Part shown: piece by piece, positions 55,324-64,000 of the stretch
How positions within the stretch are numbered: position 1 is the stretch's first letter
Layout: every line of letters starts with the position of its first letter
DNA from: Pseudoalteromonas atlantica
GTDB taxonomy: Bacteria; Pseudomonadota; Gammaproteobacteria; Enterobacterales; Alteromonadaceae
Length of the DNA stretch: 64,000 bases
Assembly: GCA_007988745.1 (NCBI GenBank)
Contig: BJUT01000003.1
Location: 84,347-148,346 of the forward strand
Direction: 5' to 3'
The notes under the pieces: model-generated
The model's database searches: none
What the model saw: only the letters and a program-made list of their open reading frames with translations
Told to the model about the DNA's origin: nothing
Program-made: the position numbers and the translations under genes

Positions 55324-55367
55324 ATACCAATGCGCTTAATTAAGTGATCTATTTTGCAAATTGGTAT
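55324..55367. repeat. 44-bp palindromic element with 8-bp terminal inverted repeats
   Basis: ATACCAAT at the left end and ATTGGTAT at the right, with CTTAATTAAG (a perfect palindrome) inside. The left part resembles 48425-48456. Probably a small extragenic repeat, not a gene. Confidence 0.5.
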
Positions 55368-55376
55368 TACTGCACT

Positions 55377-57155
55377 TCATTTAATATTACTTAACCATAC
55401 ACTTTGATATGGCTCTAGCTCTATAGTGAGTTGATCCTCGGTAATTGTTTCATTAGCCACTAAATCAAACCACTGCTGGGTGTTAATTAAGTTTAAATCT
55501 GCAAGGGTAAGTACTTGTGGTTTATCACTTATGTTATAAACGCAAAATATACTTTGGCGCCTGTCTATACTTTGCCGCCAAAAACCAAATAATCCCCCCG
55601 CTAAGTGCAGCGTAAATTGCGTGGCATTAGGATGAAATGCACTTTGTTTTTTTCGAATACCTAATAAATGCTTAATACCATTAAACACTTTGTGATGATG
55701 GCTATATTTATCACCTAAAGCCGATAATAGTTTTGACTCTTGCCAACGATGACGGTTAATAGCACGGTTATGCTGTGAGTTTTCAAAGCGTTCGTAATCG
55801 TTCGTTGTGCCAAGCAAGCTATGAATATAAAGCCCAGGGATCCCTTCAAGCGCAAACATAATGGCGTGTGCACACATAAATCGCTCAAGGCCAAACTTAT
55901 CTTGCCCATTATGCGTGCCTTGTAATGCATCAAAAAGTGCAATATTTAGTTCATACGGTGTGTGCGTACCATCGTTACTGGTGCGCATTGATACACGCCC
56001 GCCAAACTGCATAGACGTACTCACCAATGACGCTACTTCGCTTGGTTGTAACAAGCCTTCTATTGGCCTAAGTCCAATGCCATCGTGCGAGGCAATAAAG
56101 TTAAAGTAAGTGGTGCCGTTTTGCGCAGGCGGCATACTCATCATCCAATGCTTAATGGCTGTGCTATCTCCACTGAGTAATGTATGCAGTAATAAGGGCG
56201 GTAAAGCAAAGTTATAAATACTGTGGGCTTCGTTGGCGTTACCAAAGTAAGAGAGGTTTTCTTGGTTTGGTATGTTTGTTTCGGTAATTATGACAACGCT
56301 TGGCTCAGTATGCTCTATAAGGGTGCGAATAAGCCTAACTGCTTCATGCGTTTGCGGTAAATTAATGCAATTTGTATTGAGCTGCTTCCATAAAAATGCA
56401 ACCGCATCTAGCCTAAACAAACGTACGCCGTTATCTAAATAATGGCGAATAATGCTTATAAATTCTTTTAAAACTTCCGGGTTACCAAAATCAAAATCAA
56501 CTTGGTCGTGGCTAAACGTACACCATACATGTTTTTCGCCGCTTGGTGTGGTTACCGTATTTAATAGTGGTGACGTACGCGGGCGTACTACATTAGATAA
56601 ATCATCGGTTAAACTTGCCGTTTTAAAGTAATCTTTGCCGGGGTCCAAATCGTTTAAAAAGTTTTCAAACCATACACTTCGGCTAGAACAATGATTAATC
56701 ACTAAATCTGCCATTAGCTTTACATCTTTGGCGATATTTTTTATATCTTGCCAATCTCCTAGCGATTCATTTACTTGCACGTAGTTCATTACCGCAAAGC
56801 CTTCATCAGAGCTATACGGGTAAAATGGCAATATATGCAAAGCATTAAGCTGCATATCGCACTGCTCTTTTATAAACCGGTGCAAGGTTTTAAGCGGTGC
56901 TTCTACCGGTTTTGCAACAGCTTGGTCTCCCTCATCGTGCTTAATAATAGAGTCGCCATAGGCTATTAATATAATATCTTGCTCGTCCCAACGGTTAGTA
57001 TGGGGTGTAGGGTCGCGCAGCGGGCTGTCGCCTAAAATTATAGTTATAAGCTGCTCAGCCAGCTCTGTAATACTTAAGGGCAGTTCAACATCTTTATAAA
57101 TAATATGTAGATGTTGCTCTACCCGCTGTAAAAATAATTCGCTTACTGTATTCAC
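55377..57155 (-). CDS. GH13_18 sugar phosphorylase, probably glucosylglycerate phosphorylase
   Basis: A 592-residue GH13 phosphorylase of the sucrose-phosphorylase/YcjM group. Active-site residues: nucleophile D250 ([10 protein letters not shown]), acid/base E292 (IITETNIPN) and D358 ([11 protein letters not shown]). Members with this length (YcjM type) phosphorolyse 2-O-alpha-glucosylglycerate to glucose-1-phosphate and D-glycerate. The operon neighbours, a glucosyl-3-phosphoglycerate synthase and a glycerate kinase, support that substrate over sucrose. It lies 24 bases after the synthase gene and ends near a shared terminator. Confidence 0.85.
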   Translation of the reverse strand: MNTVSELFLQRVEQHLHIIYKDVELPLSITELAEQLITIILGDSPLRDPTPHTNRWDEQDIILIAYGDSIIKHDEGDQAVAKPVEAPLKTLHRFIKEQCDMQLNALHILPFYPYSSDEGFAVMNYVQVNESLGDWQDIKNIAKDVKLMADLVINHCSSRSVWFENFLNDLDPGKDYFKTASLTDDLSNVVRPRTSPLLNTVTTPSGEKHVWCTFSHDQVDFDFGNPEVLKEFISIIRHYLDNGVRLFRLDAVAFLWKQLNTNCINLPQTHEAVRLIRTLIEHTEPSVVIITETNIPNQENLSYFGNANEAHSIYNFALPPLLLHTLLSGDSTAIKHWMMSMPPAQNGTTYFNFIASHDGIGLRPIEGLLQPSEVASLVSTSMQFGGRVSMRTSNDGTHTPYELNIALFDALQGTHNGQDKFGLERFMCAHAIMFALEGIPGLYIHSLLGTTNDYERFENSQHNRAINRHRWQESKLLSALGDKYSHHHKVFNGIKHLLGIRKKQSAFHPNATQFTLHLAGGLFGFWRQSIDRRQSIFCVYNISDKPQVLTLADLNLINTQQWFDLVANETITEDQLTIELEPYQSVWLSNIK

Positions 57156-57179
57156 ACGCGCCCCTTATTATTGTTTTAT

Positions 57180-58403
57180 TTATTCACTAAATTCTTTATT
57201 ATCAAGATCAACCGCTTCTCTTAAGCGCTCAAAAACATCTGGCATGGCCGATACAACACGGTTCCAACTTGGCACAAATGGCGCTTCCATTGGGTTATCT
57301 AAAAAGTGCTGACCTGCTTCCATAACATTTTTGGCAAACATTTCTACGGCCTTTTCCTCTTGGTGCACATCTAAGGTTAAACCATTCATCAGTGCATCGT
57401 TATGATACGTTTCTATAAAGTCTAAACCAATACGGTAGTAAGTTGCTTTTAAAGAACGAATTGTTTCGCTGGTAAAAGTAACCCCTTGAGTGGCTAATTT
57501 TCTAAATAGTGCCTTGGTTATGTCTATCGACATTTTAGATAAACCGGCGTTTTGGTCATCAAGAGAAAGTTCCTGATGCTTATGATCGTAGTTATCAGCA
57601 ATATCCACTTGGCATAAGCGATTATGCGAATAATTACGGTACATTTCACTTAGTACGCCAATTTCAAGGCCCCAATCACTCGGAATACGAATATCGTTTA
57701 GCACATCACGTCTAAACGAAAACTCCCCTGCTAACGGGTATCTAAAGGTATCCATGTACTCAAGGTAGTCGGTATTGCCTAAAATAGTTTTGAACGAGCG
57801 TAATAACGGCGTTACTAATAAGCGCGATACTCGGCCATTAATTTTGCCGTTTGCAGTACGTGGGTAAAAGCCTTTACAGAATTCATAATTAAAACGAGGG
57901 TGTGCTACAGGGTAAATTAAGCGCGCTAACAAACCTCTGTCGTAAGTTAAAATATCGCAATCGTGCAGGGCTATCGACTCTACCTCTGAGGTGGCCAATT
58001 TATAACCCATGCAATACCACACGTTTCTGCCTTTACCAAGCTCACGCGGTGCAACGCCTAGCTCTTGTAATTCTTTATCAAGCGCTTGCAAACGAGGACC
58101 ATCGTTCCAAAGCACTTTGTGGTTTTGGTTAAGCTCTTTAAAAAAGCCTAAAGCATGGCGGTATTGTGACTCGTCTGCCCTGTCTAAACCTATGGTAATT
58201 TGCGATAAATAAGGAACCTCTCTGAGTTCTTTTACAATGTTTTGCAGCGCTGGGCCTTCAAGCTCACTAAACAACGAAGGGAGTATTAACCCCATTGGCC
58301 GTTGCTTACTAAAACTAATTAGCTCTTCTTCAAGCGCTTCTACCGGTCTATCGGCGATGTTATGTAAGGTTGTGATGATGCCATTTTGATAAAAATCAGC
58401 CAT
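57180..58403 (-). CDS. Glucosyl-3-phosphoglycerate synthase (GpgS-like, GT81)
   Basis: A 407-residue GT-A fold glycosyltransferase. The metal-binding DXD is in ALHDCDILTYDRG; LGKGRNVWYCMGYKLA and PLAGEFSFRRDVL match GpgS-type enzymes. It would transfer glucose from a nucleotide sugar to 3-phosphoglycerate. A mannosyl donor (mannosyl-3-phosphoglycerate) is the alternative. I place the start at the ATG at 58403: GAGGAG lies nine to ten bases upstream and it overlaps the fusion gene stop by eight bases; a TTG at 58421 is the other choice. Confidence 0.82.
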   Translation of the reverse strand: MADFYQNGIITTLHNIADRPVEALEEELISFSKQRPMGLILPSLFSELEGPALQNIVKELREVPYLSQITIGLDRADESQYRHALGFFKELNQNHKVLWNDGPRLQALDKELQELGVAPRELGKGRNVWYCMGYKLATSEVESIALHDCDILTYDRGLLARLIYPVAHPRFNYEFCKGFYPRTANGKINGRVSRLLVTPLLRSFKTILGNTDYLEYMDTFRYPLAGEFSFRRDVLNDIRIPSDWGLEIGVLSEMYRNYSHNRLCQVDIADNYDHKHQELSLDDQNAGLSKMSIDITKALFRKLATQGVTFTSETIRSLKATYYRIGLDFIETYHNDALMNGLTLDVHQEEKAVEMFAKNVMEAGQHFLDNPMEAPFVPSWNRVVSAMPDVFERLREAVDLDNKEFSE

Positions 58404-60141
58404 GTGATTTTCGCTCCTCAATAGTATTTAAAATGCTGCTAATACAAGGCAATGTGGTTATTTCTTCAATCCAACCCAGTGGAGCGGGCGATTGGGAATA
58501 ACGCGCCTTGTTATGTGTTAACTTAACCGGCTTTTTACTGCTTGGGTTATGTATGATAATGGCGATATCAGCTTGCTCTAGCATCTGCTTATCGTTGTCA
58601 CTATCACCTAGTGCAATTACCGTGAGAGGCTTTCTAAAATGTTGTGAAATTTGTTTAACTAACCACTGCTGTGCAGCGCTTTTATCGGTGTTTTTAGCAA
58701 TATGTATAAACCGCCCGCCTATTTTTATTTCGTAGCCGAGAGCTTTAACATCGTTTACAAACGCATTAAGTAATTCATCGCTTCCGTGCCAATAAAGTGG
58801 GTCTGAAAAATCGCGTGTTTGAGCGCGCCTTGCATGCGCTTCATCAAGCCCGGTGAGGGATGATATTTGCTCGCTCGACAAATCACTAAATAACTTATAA
58901 TGCGATTTATATTCGCTGCTTAAGGAGCCTAAATCACTAAGTAAATTAGATAAGGGTGATGCAAATGCATAACACCAATACGCCCCTACTTGCGAGCAGC
59001 CAATGGGTTTAAGCTCAAAATAATCTACGGGTAAATAAGCAGCCGCGCCATTTTCAACAATAAAAGGCTGTTGAATATTAAGCTCGTTTTTAAGTTCAAC
59101 CACTTCGCAAAATGTTTTACTCGTATTAAACACCACAGGAATGTGGGCTGCTTGTAAGTCTTGCAGCAAGCTACTGATATTTTTAGTGTTGTAATCGGCG
59201 TGATCGAGTAACGTGCCATCTAAGTCGGTAAATATAATAGGTTGCAGCGTATCGTCGCTGGTTAAGTGCATAGCACTAATATCGCGATTACTATCAAGCT
59301 CTATAAGGGCGTTAGCTTTAGCACTTAGGGTGTTTAAGTTTTCGCGAGTAATACGCTCAAAATGAGAAATAAAGTGCACCAGTTGCTCATCACTCATGGT
59401 GCCATCGCCCTCGCCCTTAGCGGCAATAAGCTTTTGCTCTTGCTCTTGTCGCCACTTAAATACATCTTCAAAGCTCGGCGCTTTGAGCATCACCGTGTAA
59501 TCTATTTTACTAAACACACTTTTGTATTCATTTGCTAGGCAACTGTTTACACAACGACGCCACACGCCTTCTTTATCGTGCTGTGTTTCTAACTCGTTTA
59601 TAGGCTCACTTAAAGAAAATAACGGTTGTGGCTCACTACCTACGCACCAGCCTTCTAAAATAATAATATCAATGGGTTTATTGTTACATTGCCATGTTTG
59701 CTCGGGGCTGCAATCGTCGTGATGCTTGTCAAATTTAGGCAAAGGCACGCCAACCTCCTTTGCAAGTAACCGGCTTATGGTGGTATTCATTAACCCTACA
59801 TCGTGGGTGCCAGGCACACCACGGGTGGCAAATAATGGGTGTACGTCTTTGGCAAGTCCTTGGCGGTGTGCTTTAGATAAGTAAAAATCATCAATAGAAA
59901 GCGCGACACTGGTAAACGGCGTGTTGTTACTAAACCAAGTAACTAAAAAATCTGCGAGGGTGGTTTTTCCTGAACCTTGGCATCCATTTATGGCGACAAA
60001 AATAGGGGTGTTATTTTTTTTTGATTCTAGAATATCGTGTGCAAGCGGGATAAAAAATTGCTCACTAAGGTACTGATACTTTAAAGGCAATTGGTGCTTT
60101 GCTAAAAATGGGGTTATATCCACAATACTGGCCTCTGACAT
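58396..60141 (-). CDS. Glycerate kinase fused to a glucosyl/mannosyl-3-phosphoglycerate phosphatase
   Basis: A 581-residue two-domain protein. N-terminal ~1-285: P-loop kinase of the plant-type glycerate 3-kinase (GLYK) family with Walker A NGCQGSGKT (52-60), SIDDFYLSKAHRQGLA, RGVPGTHD and ILEGWCVG. C-terminal ~300-580: HAD phosphatase of mannosyl-3-phosphoglycerate phosphatase type with motif I FTDLDGTLLD (304-313), FNTSKTF and motif IV ALGDSDND. The kinase makes 3-phosphoglycerate from glycerate; the phosphatase removes phosphate from the sugar-3-phosphoglycerate made by the next gene. I know of no characterised protein with this fusion, but have not searched. First gene of the operon. Confidence 0.88.
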   Translation of the reverse strand: MSEASIVDITPFLAKHQLPLKYQYLSEQFFIPLAHDILESKKNNTPIFVAINGCQGSGKTTLADFLVTWFSNNTPFTSVALSIDDFYLSKAHRQGLAKDVHPLFATRGVPGTHDVGLMNTTISRLLAKEVGVPLPKFDKHHDDCSPEQTWQCNNKPIDIIILEGWCVGSEPQPLFSLSEPINELETQHDKEGVWRRCVNSCLANEYKSVFSKIDYTVMLKAPSFEDVFKWRQEQEQKLIAAKGEGDGTMSDEQLVHFISHFERITRENLNTLSAKANALIELDSNRDISAMHLTSDDTLQPIIFTDLDGTLLDHADYNTKNISSLLQDLQAAHIPVVFNTSKTFCEVVELKNELNIQQPFIVENGAAAYLPVDYFELKPIGCSQVGAYWCYAFASPLSNLLSDLGSLSSEYKSHYKLFSDLSSEQISSLTGLDEAHARRAQTRDFSDPLYWHGSDELLNAFVNDVKALGYEIKIGGRFIHIAKNTDKSAAQQWLVKQISQHFRKPLTVIALGDSDNDKQMLEQADIAIIIHNPSSKKPVKLTHNKARYSQSPAPLGWIEEITTLPCISSILNTIEERKSHG

Positions 60142-60218
60142 AGTAACTCCTTATATTATGAAGTAACAAATGCAGGTACTAGACCACTATTATTTTTATT
60201 TAATTATTAGTAACTTAC

Positions 60219-60248
60219 AAAAATAGCGCAATTAGTATGCGCTATTTT
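60219..60248 (-). terminator. Rho-independent terminator of uraA
   Basis: Eleven-bp arms AAAATAGCGCA and TGCGCTATTTT with a 7-base loop; TTTTTG follows on the minus strand. Confidence 0.82.
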
Positions 60249-60277
60249 GGTGCGTAAATTTTACATACAGTGCAAAA

Positions 60278-61516
60278 TTAATCAGTTTCTGGTTCGGCTT
60301 TTGGCAATACTAAGTTAAGCACAATACCTAAAATGGCGCACAAGCTAACGCCTTCTAAGCTAAATTGGCTACCCCCAATGTGCATACCGCCAATACCGCA
60401 TACTAATATAAGTGCCACAATACTTAAATTACGGGGTGCAGTTAAGTCATCACCAGATTTAACCAACGTATTTAAGCCCACTACCGCAATTGAGCCAAAT
60501 AACAAAATCATTATGCCGCCCATCACAGGTACAGGAATTGTTTGTAAACCAGCGCCCATTTTTGCCACAAAGGCCAGTACCACAGCAATTATAGCAGTCC
60601 ACATCATTACTTTAGGGTTAAAGTTTTTGGTCAGCATCACTGCGCCAGTTACTTCAGAGTAAGTAGTGTTTGGCGGACCACCAAATAAAGAGGCAGCGGC
60701 AGTGGCTAAGCCATCACCAAATAAGGTGCGATGTAAGCCTGGTTTTTTTAAAAAGTCTTTATTGGTTACTTGGCTAATAGCCATCATATCGCCAATATGC
60801 TCAATAGCAGGTGCAATGGCAACAGGCACCATAAAGAGAATGGCTTGCCACTTAAATTCGGGCCATGTGAAGTTTGGTACAGCCAACCAGCTCGCTTCAT
60901 TTACGCTACCAAATTCAACCACACCCATTACCAGTGATAAAACATAACCCGATATAACACCCGCTAATATAGGGATCAGCTTATATACACCTTTGCCCCA
61001 CACTGCAAAAATAAGTGTTACAACAAGAGAAAACAGCGAAATAATAATGGCTTTATCGTAAGCAATAAGTTCAATACTGCCGTCGCCACTTTTACCCATT
61101 GCCATATTTACCGCAACCGGTGCAAGGGCTAAACCAATCACCATAATAACGGGGCCGACGACCACAGGCGGCAAAATTTTATGAAGAGTTGCCACCCCTT
61201 TAAATTTAACCAATAGCGCTAACAGCATATAAGCACAGCCCGCTGCCATTAAACCACCCATGGTGGCTGGTACGCCCCACATTTGTACTGAGGCAATAAT
61301 AGGCGCAATAAACGCAAATGATGACGCTAAAAATATAGGCACCTTGCCTTTCGTCACTACCTGAAATAATAAAGTACCTATACCCGCTGTAAACAAAGCG
61401 ACACTTGGGTCAAGCCCCGTTAATAAAGGCACTAACACTAACGCACCAAATGCTACAAACAACATTTGGGCGCCGGTTAAAATGGTTTTTATAGAAAATG
61501 TAGAATTATTTTGCAC
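60278..61516 (-). CDS. uraA: Uracil permease
   Basis: A 412-residue NAT/NCS2 transporter, 14 segments expected. Signature APAIEHIGDMMAISQVTNKD carries the substrate-binding Glu; GGPPNTTYSEVTGAVMLT is the second signature typical of UraA. Proton:uracil symport. It follows upp by nine bases, an upp-uraA pair that imports and salvages uracil. Confidence 0.93.
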   Translation of the reverse strand: MQNNSTFSIKTILTGAQMLFVAFGALVLVPLLTGLDPSVALFTAGIGTLLFQVVTKGKVPIFLASSFAFIAPIIASVQMWGVPATMGGLMAAGCAYMLLALLVKFKGVATLHKILPPVVVGPVIMVIGLALAPVAVNMAMGKSGDGSIELIAYDKAIIISLFSLVVTLIFAVWGKGVYKLIPILAGVISGYVLSLVMGVVEFGSVNEASWLAVPNFTWPEFKWQAILFMVPVAIAPAIEHIGDMMAISQVTNKDFLKKPGLHRTLFGDGLATAAASLFGGPPNTTYSEVTGAVMLTKNFNPKVMMWTAIIAVVLAFVAKMGAGLQTIPVPVMGGIMILLFGSIAVVGLNTLVKSGDDLTAPRNLSIVALILVCGIGGMHIGGSQFSLEGVSLCAILGIVLNLVLPKAEPETD

Positions 61517-61525
61517 TGTTAAACC

Positions 61526-62158
61526 TTAGTAAACCGTACCGAAAATTTTGTCACCTGCATCGCCAAGCCCTGGGATAATGTAACCCTTTTCATTTAAATG
61601 GCTATCAACTGAGGCAGTAAAAATTTCAATATCAGGGTGAGCGGCTAATGTTTTTTCAACGCCCTCAGGTGCAGCAACCAGTACAATTACTTTAATGTCT
61701 TTACAGCCTGCTTTTTTAAGCATATCGATAGTAGCAATCATTGAGCCGCCAGTTGCAAGCATTGGGTCTATAACTAAGCTTAAGCGCTCATCAATATTGC
61801 CTACTAACTTTTCAAAGTAAGGTACTGGCTCAAGCGTTTCTTCGTTACGCTCAAGGCCCACTACACTTACCTTAGCCGCTGGGAGTAATGACATTACGCC
61901 ATCCATCATGCCAAGGCCTGCGCGTAAAATAGGCACAACAGTAATTTTTTTGCCTTTAATGTGCTCTACTTTTAATTTGTTGCCGTCCCAGCCAGTAATT
62001 TCGTTATCTTCTAACTGTAGGTTTTTAGTTGCTTCGTAGGTTAATAAAGTACCTACCTCAGAGCATAATTCACGAAAGCTTTTAGTACTTATACCGTGAG
62101 CGCGCATTAAGCCTAATTTGTGTTGAACTAGAGGGTGTGAAATTACGTGAATTGACAT
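61526..62158 (-). CDS. upp: Uracil phosphoribosyltransferase
   Basis: A 210-residue UPRT: uracil + PRPP to UMP + PPi. PRPP loop [23 protein letters not shown], and C-terminal [16 protein letters not shown], the uracil-binding block. Same length as E. coli Upp (208). First gene of upp-uraA, on the minus strand. Confidence 0.95.
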   Translation of the reverse strand: MSIHVISHPLVQHKLGLMRAHGISTKSFRELCSEVGTLLTYEATKNLQLEDNEITGWDGNKLKVEHIKGKKITVVPILRAGLGMMDGVMSLLPAAKVSVVGLERNEETLEPVPYFEKLVGNIDERLSLVIDPMLATGGSMIATIDMLKKAGCKDIKVIVLVAAPEGVEKTLAAHPDIEIFTASVDSHLNEKGYIIPGLGDAGDKIFGTVY

Positions 62159-62205
62159 GATAAAAACCTACTGATACAAGAATTGGCGGTATTTTATATT
62201 AAAAA

Positions 62206-62219
62206 AGGTCATTTGACCT
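62206..62219. promoter_or_regulatory. Dyad upstream of upp
   Basis: AGGTCA-TT-TGACCT, a perfect two-arm dyad 48 bases before the upp start. It could be an operator or a short RNA hairpin of the upp leader. No specific regulator is proposed. Confidence 0.35.
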
Positions 62220-62302
62220 GCAATTTTAAATAAGTTTTCATAGATCGTGCCAAAATGCATTGATTTGCTTGATATTTATGCAAGCGACACACTGCTTTAT
62301 GT

Positions 62303-63262
62303 TTATAAGTTGTTATCTGATAACGTTAAATTTACTTGCGCCAACATGTAGCTATTTATTTTAAAATGAGTTGGGCTCCAACCCGCTAAAAAACGATAAA
62401 AATCGGCCCAAGCTAATGGCCATAATGCATGCCACTTTGCAATTACGTCATCGGCATTTATTTGCGGTTGAAACACTAAAAGCGCATTTTTTAATTGGCT
62501 AAAATAGTAATGTAAATACTCATCGGCGCAGGTATGTAATTGCTCGTCGCTTAAGCAGCTGGTCATAAAATACATTACATCGCAAATCCCTACCCCAGCC
62601 CCAACATACTGAAAGTCATAAGCGAGTATTTCACTTTGCTCATTTGCAGCAAAATTGGCAAGTTTAGCATCGCCATGTATCAAGGTTTTGTAGGGTGATG
62701 CTTGCAGTGTTTTATCAATTTTATGAGCCGCATTTTTAATATCGGACTTTTTGTCAGCGCTTTGTTTTAACTTATTAAACTCATCTGGCCGTGTGCTCAA
62801 ATGCCAATAGTTCCCTTGTTGCCATAAGCCCTTTGCTGGCTTATTTAAATTAAAGGCATGAAAAAATGCTAACCAGTTTAGTATTGCCTTTATATGCTGT
62901 GAGCTTGCTTGAGCAAAACCATATTGAGTAAAGTTTTTAAATACTAACGCATAATCGTCACCATCATTAATTGCATTAATACAGGTAATACTTTTAGCGC
63001 TTGTCGGTAAGTACGCGCTGTATAACCTATAAAAATTATATTCAACTTTATAAGACTGCTGCTTTCTCTTTAATGCAAATTCGCTTTGTTTAATTTTTGG
63101 ATGGTTTATGTAGCTTGGTATTTTAATCGCTTTGATAACACATGGCTCGGCATCAAGCGTGCACTCGACAATACTGCCACACCCGCTCCAAAGCGATGTT
63201 AGCGTATTACCAATTTCAATGTGTTTAAAATGAGGCTGTAAAAGAGGAAGATAAAATGCCAT
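62303..63262 (-). CDS. Phosphotransferase, choline/ecdysteroid-kinase-like
   Basis: A 319-residue protein-kinase-like fold enzyme. Catalytic loop LIHGDAKLANF (Brenner-type HxD) and metal motif YDFQYVGAGVGICDVMYF point to the APH/EcKL group. N-terminal ATP-binding lobe contains CVIKAIKIP. It would phosphorylate a small hydroxyl compound; the acceptor is unknown. Monocistronic, upstream of upp but 144 bases away. Confidence 0.75.
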   Translation of the reverse strand: MAFYLPLLQPHFKHIEIGNTLTSLWSGCGSIVECTLDAEPCVIKAIKIPSYINHPKIKQSEFALKRKQQSYKVEYNFYRLYSAYLPTSAKSITCINAINDGDDYALVFKNFTQYGFAQASSQHIKAILNWLAFFHAFNLNKPAKGLWQQGNYWHLSTRPDEFNKLKQSADKKSDIKNAAHKIDKTLQASPYKTLIHGDAKLANFAANEQSEILAYDFQYVGAGVGICDVMYFMTSCLSDEQLHTCADEYLHYYFSQLKNALLVFQPQINADDVIAKWHALWPLAWADFYRFLAGWSPTHFKINSYMLAQVNLTLSDNNL

Positions 63263-63351
63263 TGCTATATTAAGTCATTAAGTTTTTTATAGTTTAACAT
63301 TAGAAGGTATTTTTAATAAAACGATAGCATTCATAAGCCCCTTACTTAGTC

Positions 63352-63700
63352 TGACACCCACCTAATTTCTACAAAGTGAATTACAAAAAGTTAAAGTTAA
63401 CTAATGAATTTATGTTTTTTAACTGTCCAAAAATATTTTGAGTTTTAAAATAGAGGTATTACTAGTTAAAGCATAAATGCCAGCCACAAAAATCCCTACA
63501 TTATGTAGTGGGAGTGCTCAATAGCACAATTTTTAGCGTGACACCCACCTTAATTTCTAAATTACAAAAGGTTAAAGTTAACTAATGAATTTATGTTTTT
63601 AACTGTCCAAAAAAATTTGAGTTTTAAAATAGAAGTATTGCTAAATAAAGCTCAAATGGCTGCCACAAAAAAACCTACATTATGTAGTTGGAGTGCTCAA
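63352..63700. repeat. Two tandem copies of a ~165-bp extragenic unit
   Basis: Copy 1 (63352-63520) and copy 2 (63539-63700) each open with TGACACCCACC, carry GTTAAAGTTAAC and AACTGTCC, and end in CTACATTATGTAG (a palindrome, 63496-63508 and 63675-63687) and GGAGTGCTCA. The period is 187 bases. They lie beside a REP-type transposase fragment, so they are probably target or companion repeats of it. The whole region 63263-63713 has no gene. Confidence 0.75.
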
Positions 63701-63713
63701 AAGTGATTAGGCT

Positions 63714-64000
63714 CTAAGCGAATAACTTTGCGCAGTTACTGATATTCGCTCGCCGCTTTCGGTTTAAGTTTTCGCAATACCCGTCTTGTGAGGCTGGCCT
63801 GCCCACTGCACCATGAAATACGCGTGTAAATTGTGTGGTGAGTTTTAACCAGTTTTCTGATGATATATTAAGCCTTTCTAGCAAAGGAAGGGTCATATTA
63901 TCTATATGCCCGTGCTTACCCTCTCGCATTACTCGCCCTGTTAGCTCAACAAGTTCAAGGTACGATTTAAGCTCAAACGGCAGCCCTTTAGACATAATTT
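63714..64000 (-). CDS. IS200/REP-type transposase, 5' part beyond window edge
   Basis: An open frame reaching the right edge; codon before the first ATG (63995) is Ile with no stop, so the gene continues beyond. The 93 visible residues (LPFELKSYLELVELTGRVMR, LPLLERLNISSENWLKLTTQF, RVFHGAVGRPAS) match the C-terminal part of REP-associated tyrosine transposases. The catalytic HUH region is not in the window. Together with the adjacent tandem repeats it marks a mobile or domesticated element. Confidence 0.75.
   Translation of the reverse strand, partial: IMSKGLPFELKSYLELVELTGRVMREGKHGHIDNMTLPLLERLNISSENWLKLTTQFTRVFHGAVGRPASQDGYCENLNRKRRANISNCAKLFA

Noticed and set aside
52425-60141. One uptake and utilisation locus joining the TonB receptor and the phosphorylase operon
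   Set aside because: The genes converge, share a terminator and no common regulator is seen; adjacency alone does not show a common substrate.
63352-63700. CRISPR-like array of repeats
   Set aside because: Only two units of ~165 bp, too long and with no spacers of constant length or cas genes.

Overview
The window looks like chromosome of a marine gammaproteobacterium of the Alteromonadales, most probably Pseudoalteromonas. This is inferred from the gene set (an argD-astA-astD cluster, betIBA with a short BCCT transporter, TonB receptors, an aryl-polyene cluster), the AT-rich intergenic DNA and the closeness of the proteins to families I know from that genus. I see no rRNA, tRNA, CRISPR array, prophage or complete insertion sequence. 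The only mobile-element trace is a cut-off IS200/REP-type transposase at the right edge, beside a ~187-bp tandem repeat.

Layout. 1-10.3 kb: a truncated solute-binding/sensor gene, an Lrp-type regulator, the arginine-succinyltransferase genes argD-astA-astD followed by a DUF1338 (2-oxoadipate dioxygenase-like) gene, a periplasmic binding-like protein, an ornithine/lysine decarboxylase with a long leader, and a HExxxH metallopeptidase-like protein. 10.4-17.2 kb: two coupled small unknown genes, then the osmoprotectant block betI-betB-betA, a short BCCT carrier preceded by an overlapping 16-codon ORF, and a TorF-like outer-membrane protein. A perfect BetI-type palindrome precedes betI. 17.4-25.5 kb: a GGDEF/EAL protein, a CBM9/DUF5916 outer-membrane protein, a 7Fe ferredoxin, a COG2509 flavoprotein and the helicase rhlE.

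25.6-42.9 kb, all on the minus strand: a very compact aryl-polyene (APE) cluster. In transcription order it holds a ketosynthase-like chain-length factor, an acyltransferase, two acyl carrier proteins, a membrane protein, an acyl-activating enzyme, a dehydratase, a family-2 glycosyltransferase, a lipid-A-type acyltransferase, a MIO ammonia-lyase, a thioesterase, a LolA-like protein, an MMPL exporter, an FAD protein with halogenase motifs, a DUF3261 lipoprotein, a ketosynthase, a dehydratase, a ketoreductase and a second ketosynthase. An OmpV/MipA porin-like protein and a small secreted protein follow. The logic would be: aromatic amino acid to cinnamate-type starter, activation, type II polyene elongation on ACP, attachment to a lipid and export to the outer membrane, with possible halogenation.

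43-52 kb: a dapA-family gene, a DUF6058-like gene, an ABM monooxygenase/aldo-keto reductase/MFS set divergent from a LysR regulator, a YdjM-type membrane hydrolase, the zinc-independent ribosomal protein gene rpmE2 behind a Zur-like box, an rpmJ2 reading frame broken by an in-frame TGA, an OsmC protein and a cytochrome b562-like protein. 52.4-60.1 kb: a TonB receptor converging on a three-gene operon that appears to hold a full glucosylglycerate cycle: a glycerate kinase fused to a sugar-3-phosphoglycerate phosphatase, a glucosyl-3-phosphoglycerate synthase, and a GH13_18 phosphorylase. 60.2-64 kb: uraA-upp, a small-molecule kinase-like protein, the tandem repeat and the truncated transposase.

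The items I would check first are the glucosylglycerate operon with its kinase-phosphatase fusion, the halogenase-like enzyme in the polyene cluster, and the TGA-interrupted rpmJ2.
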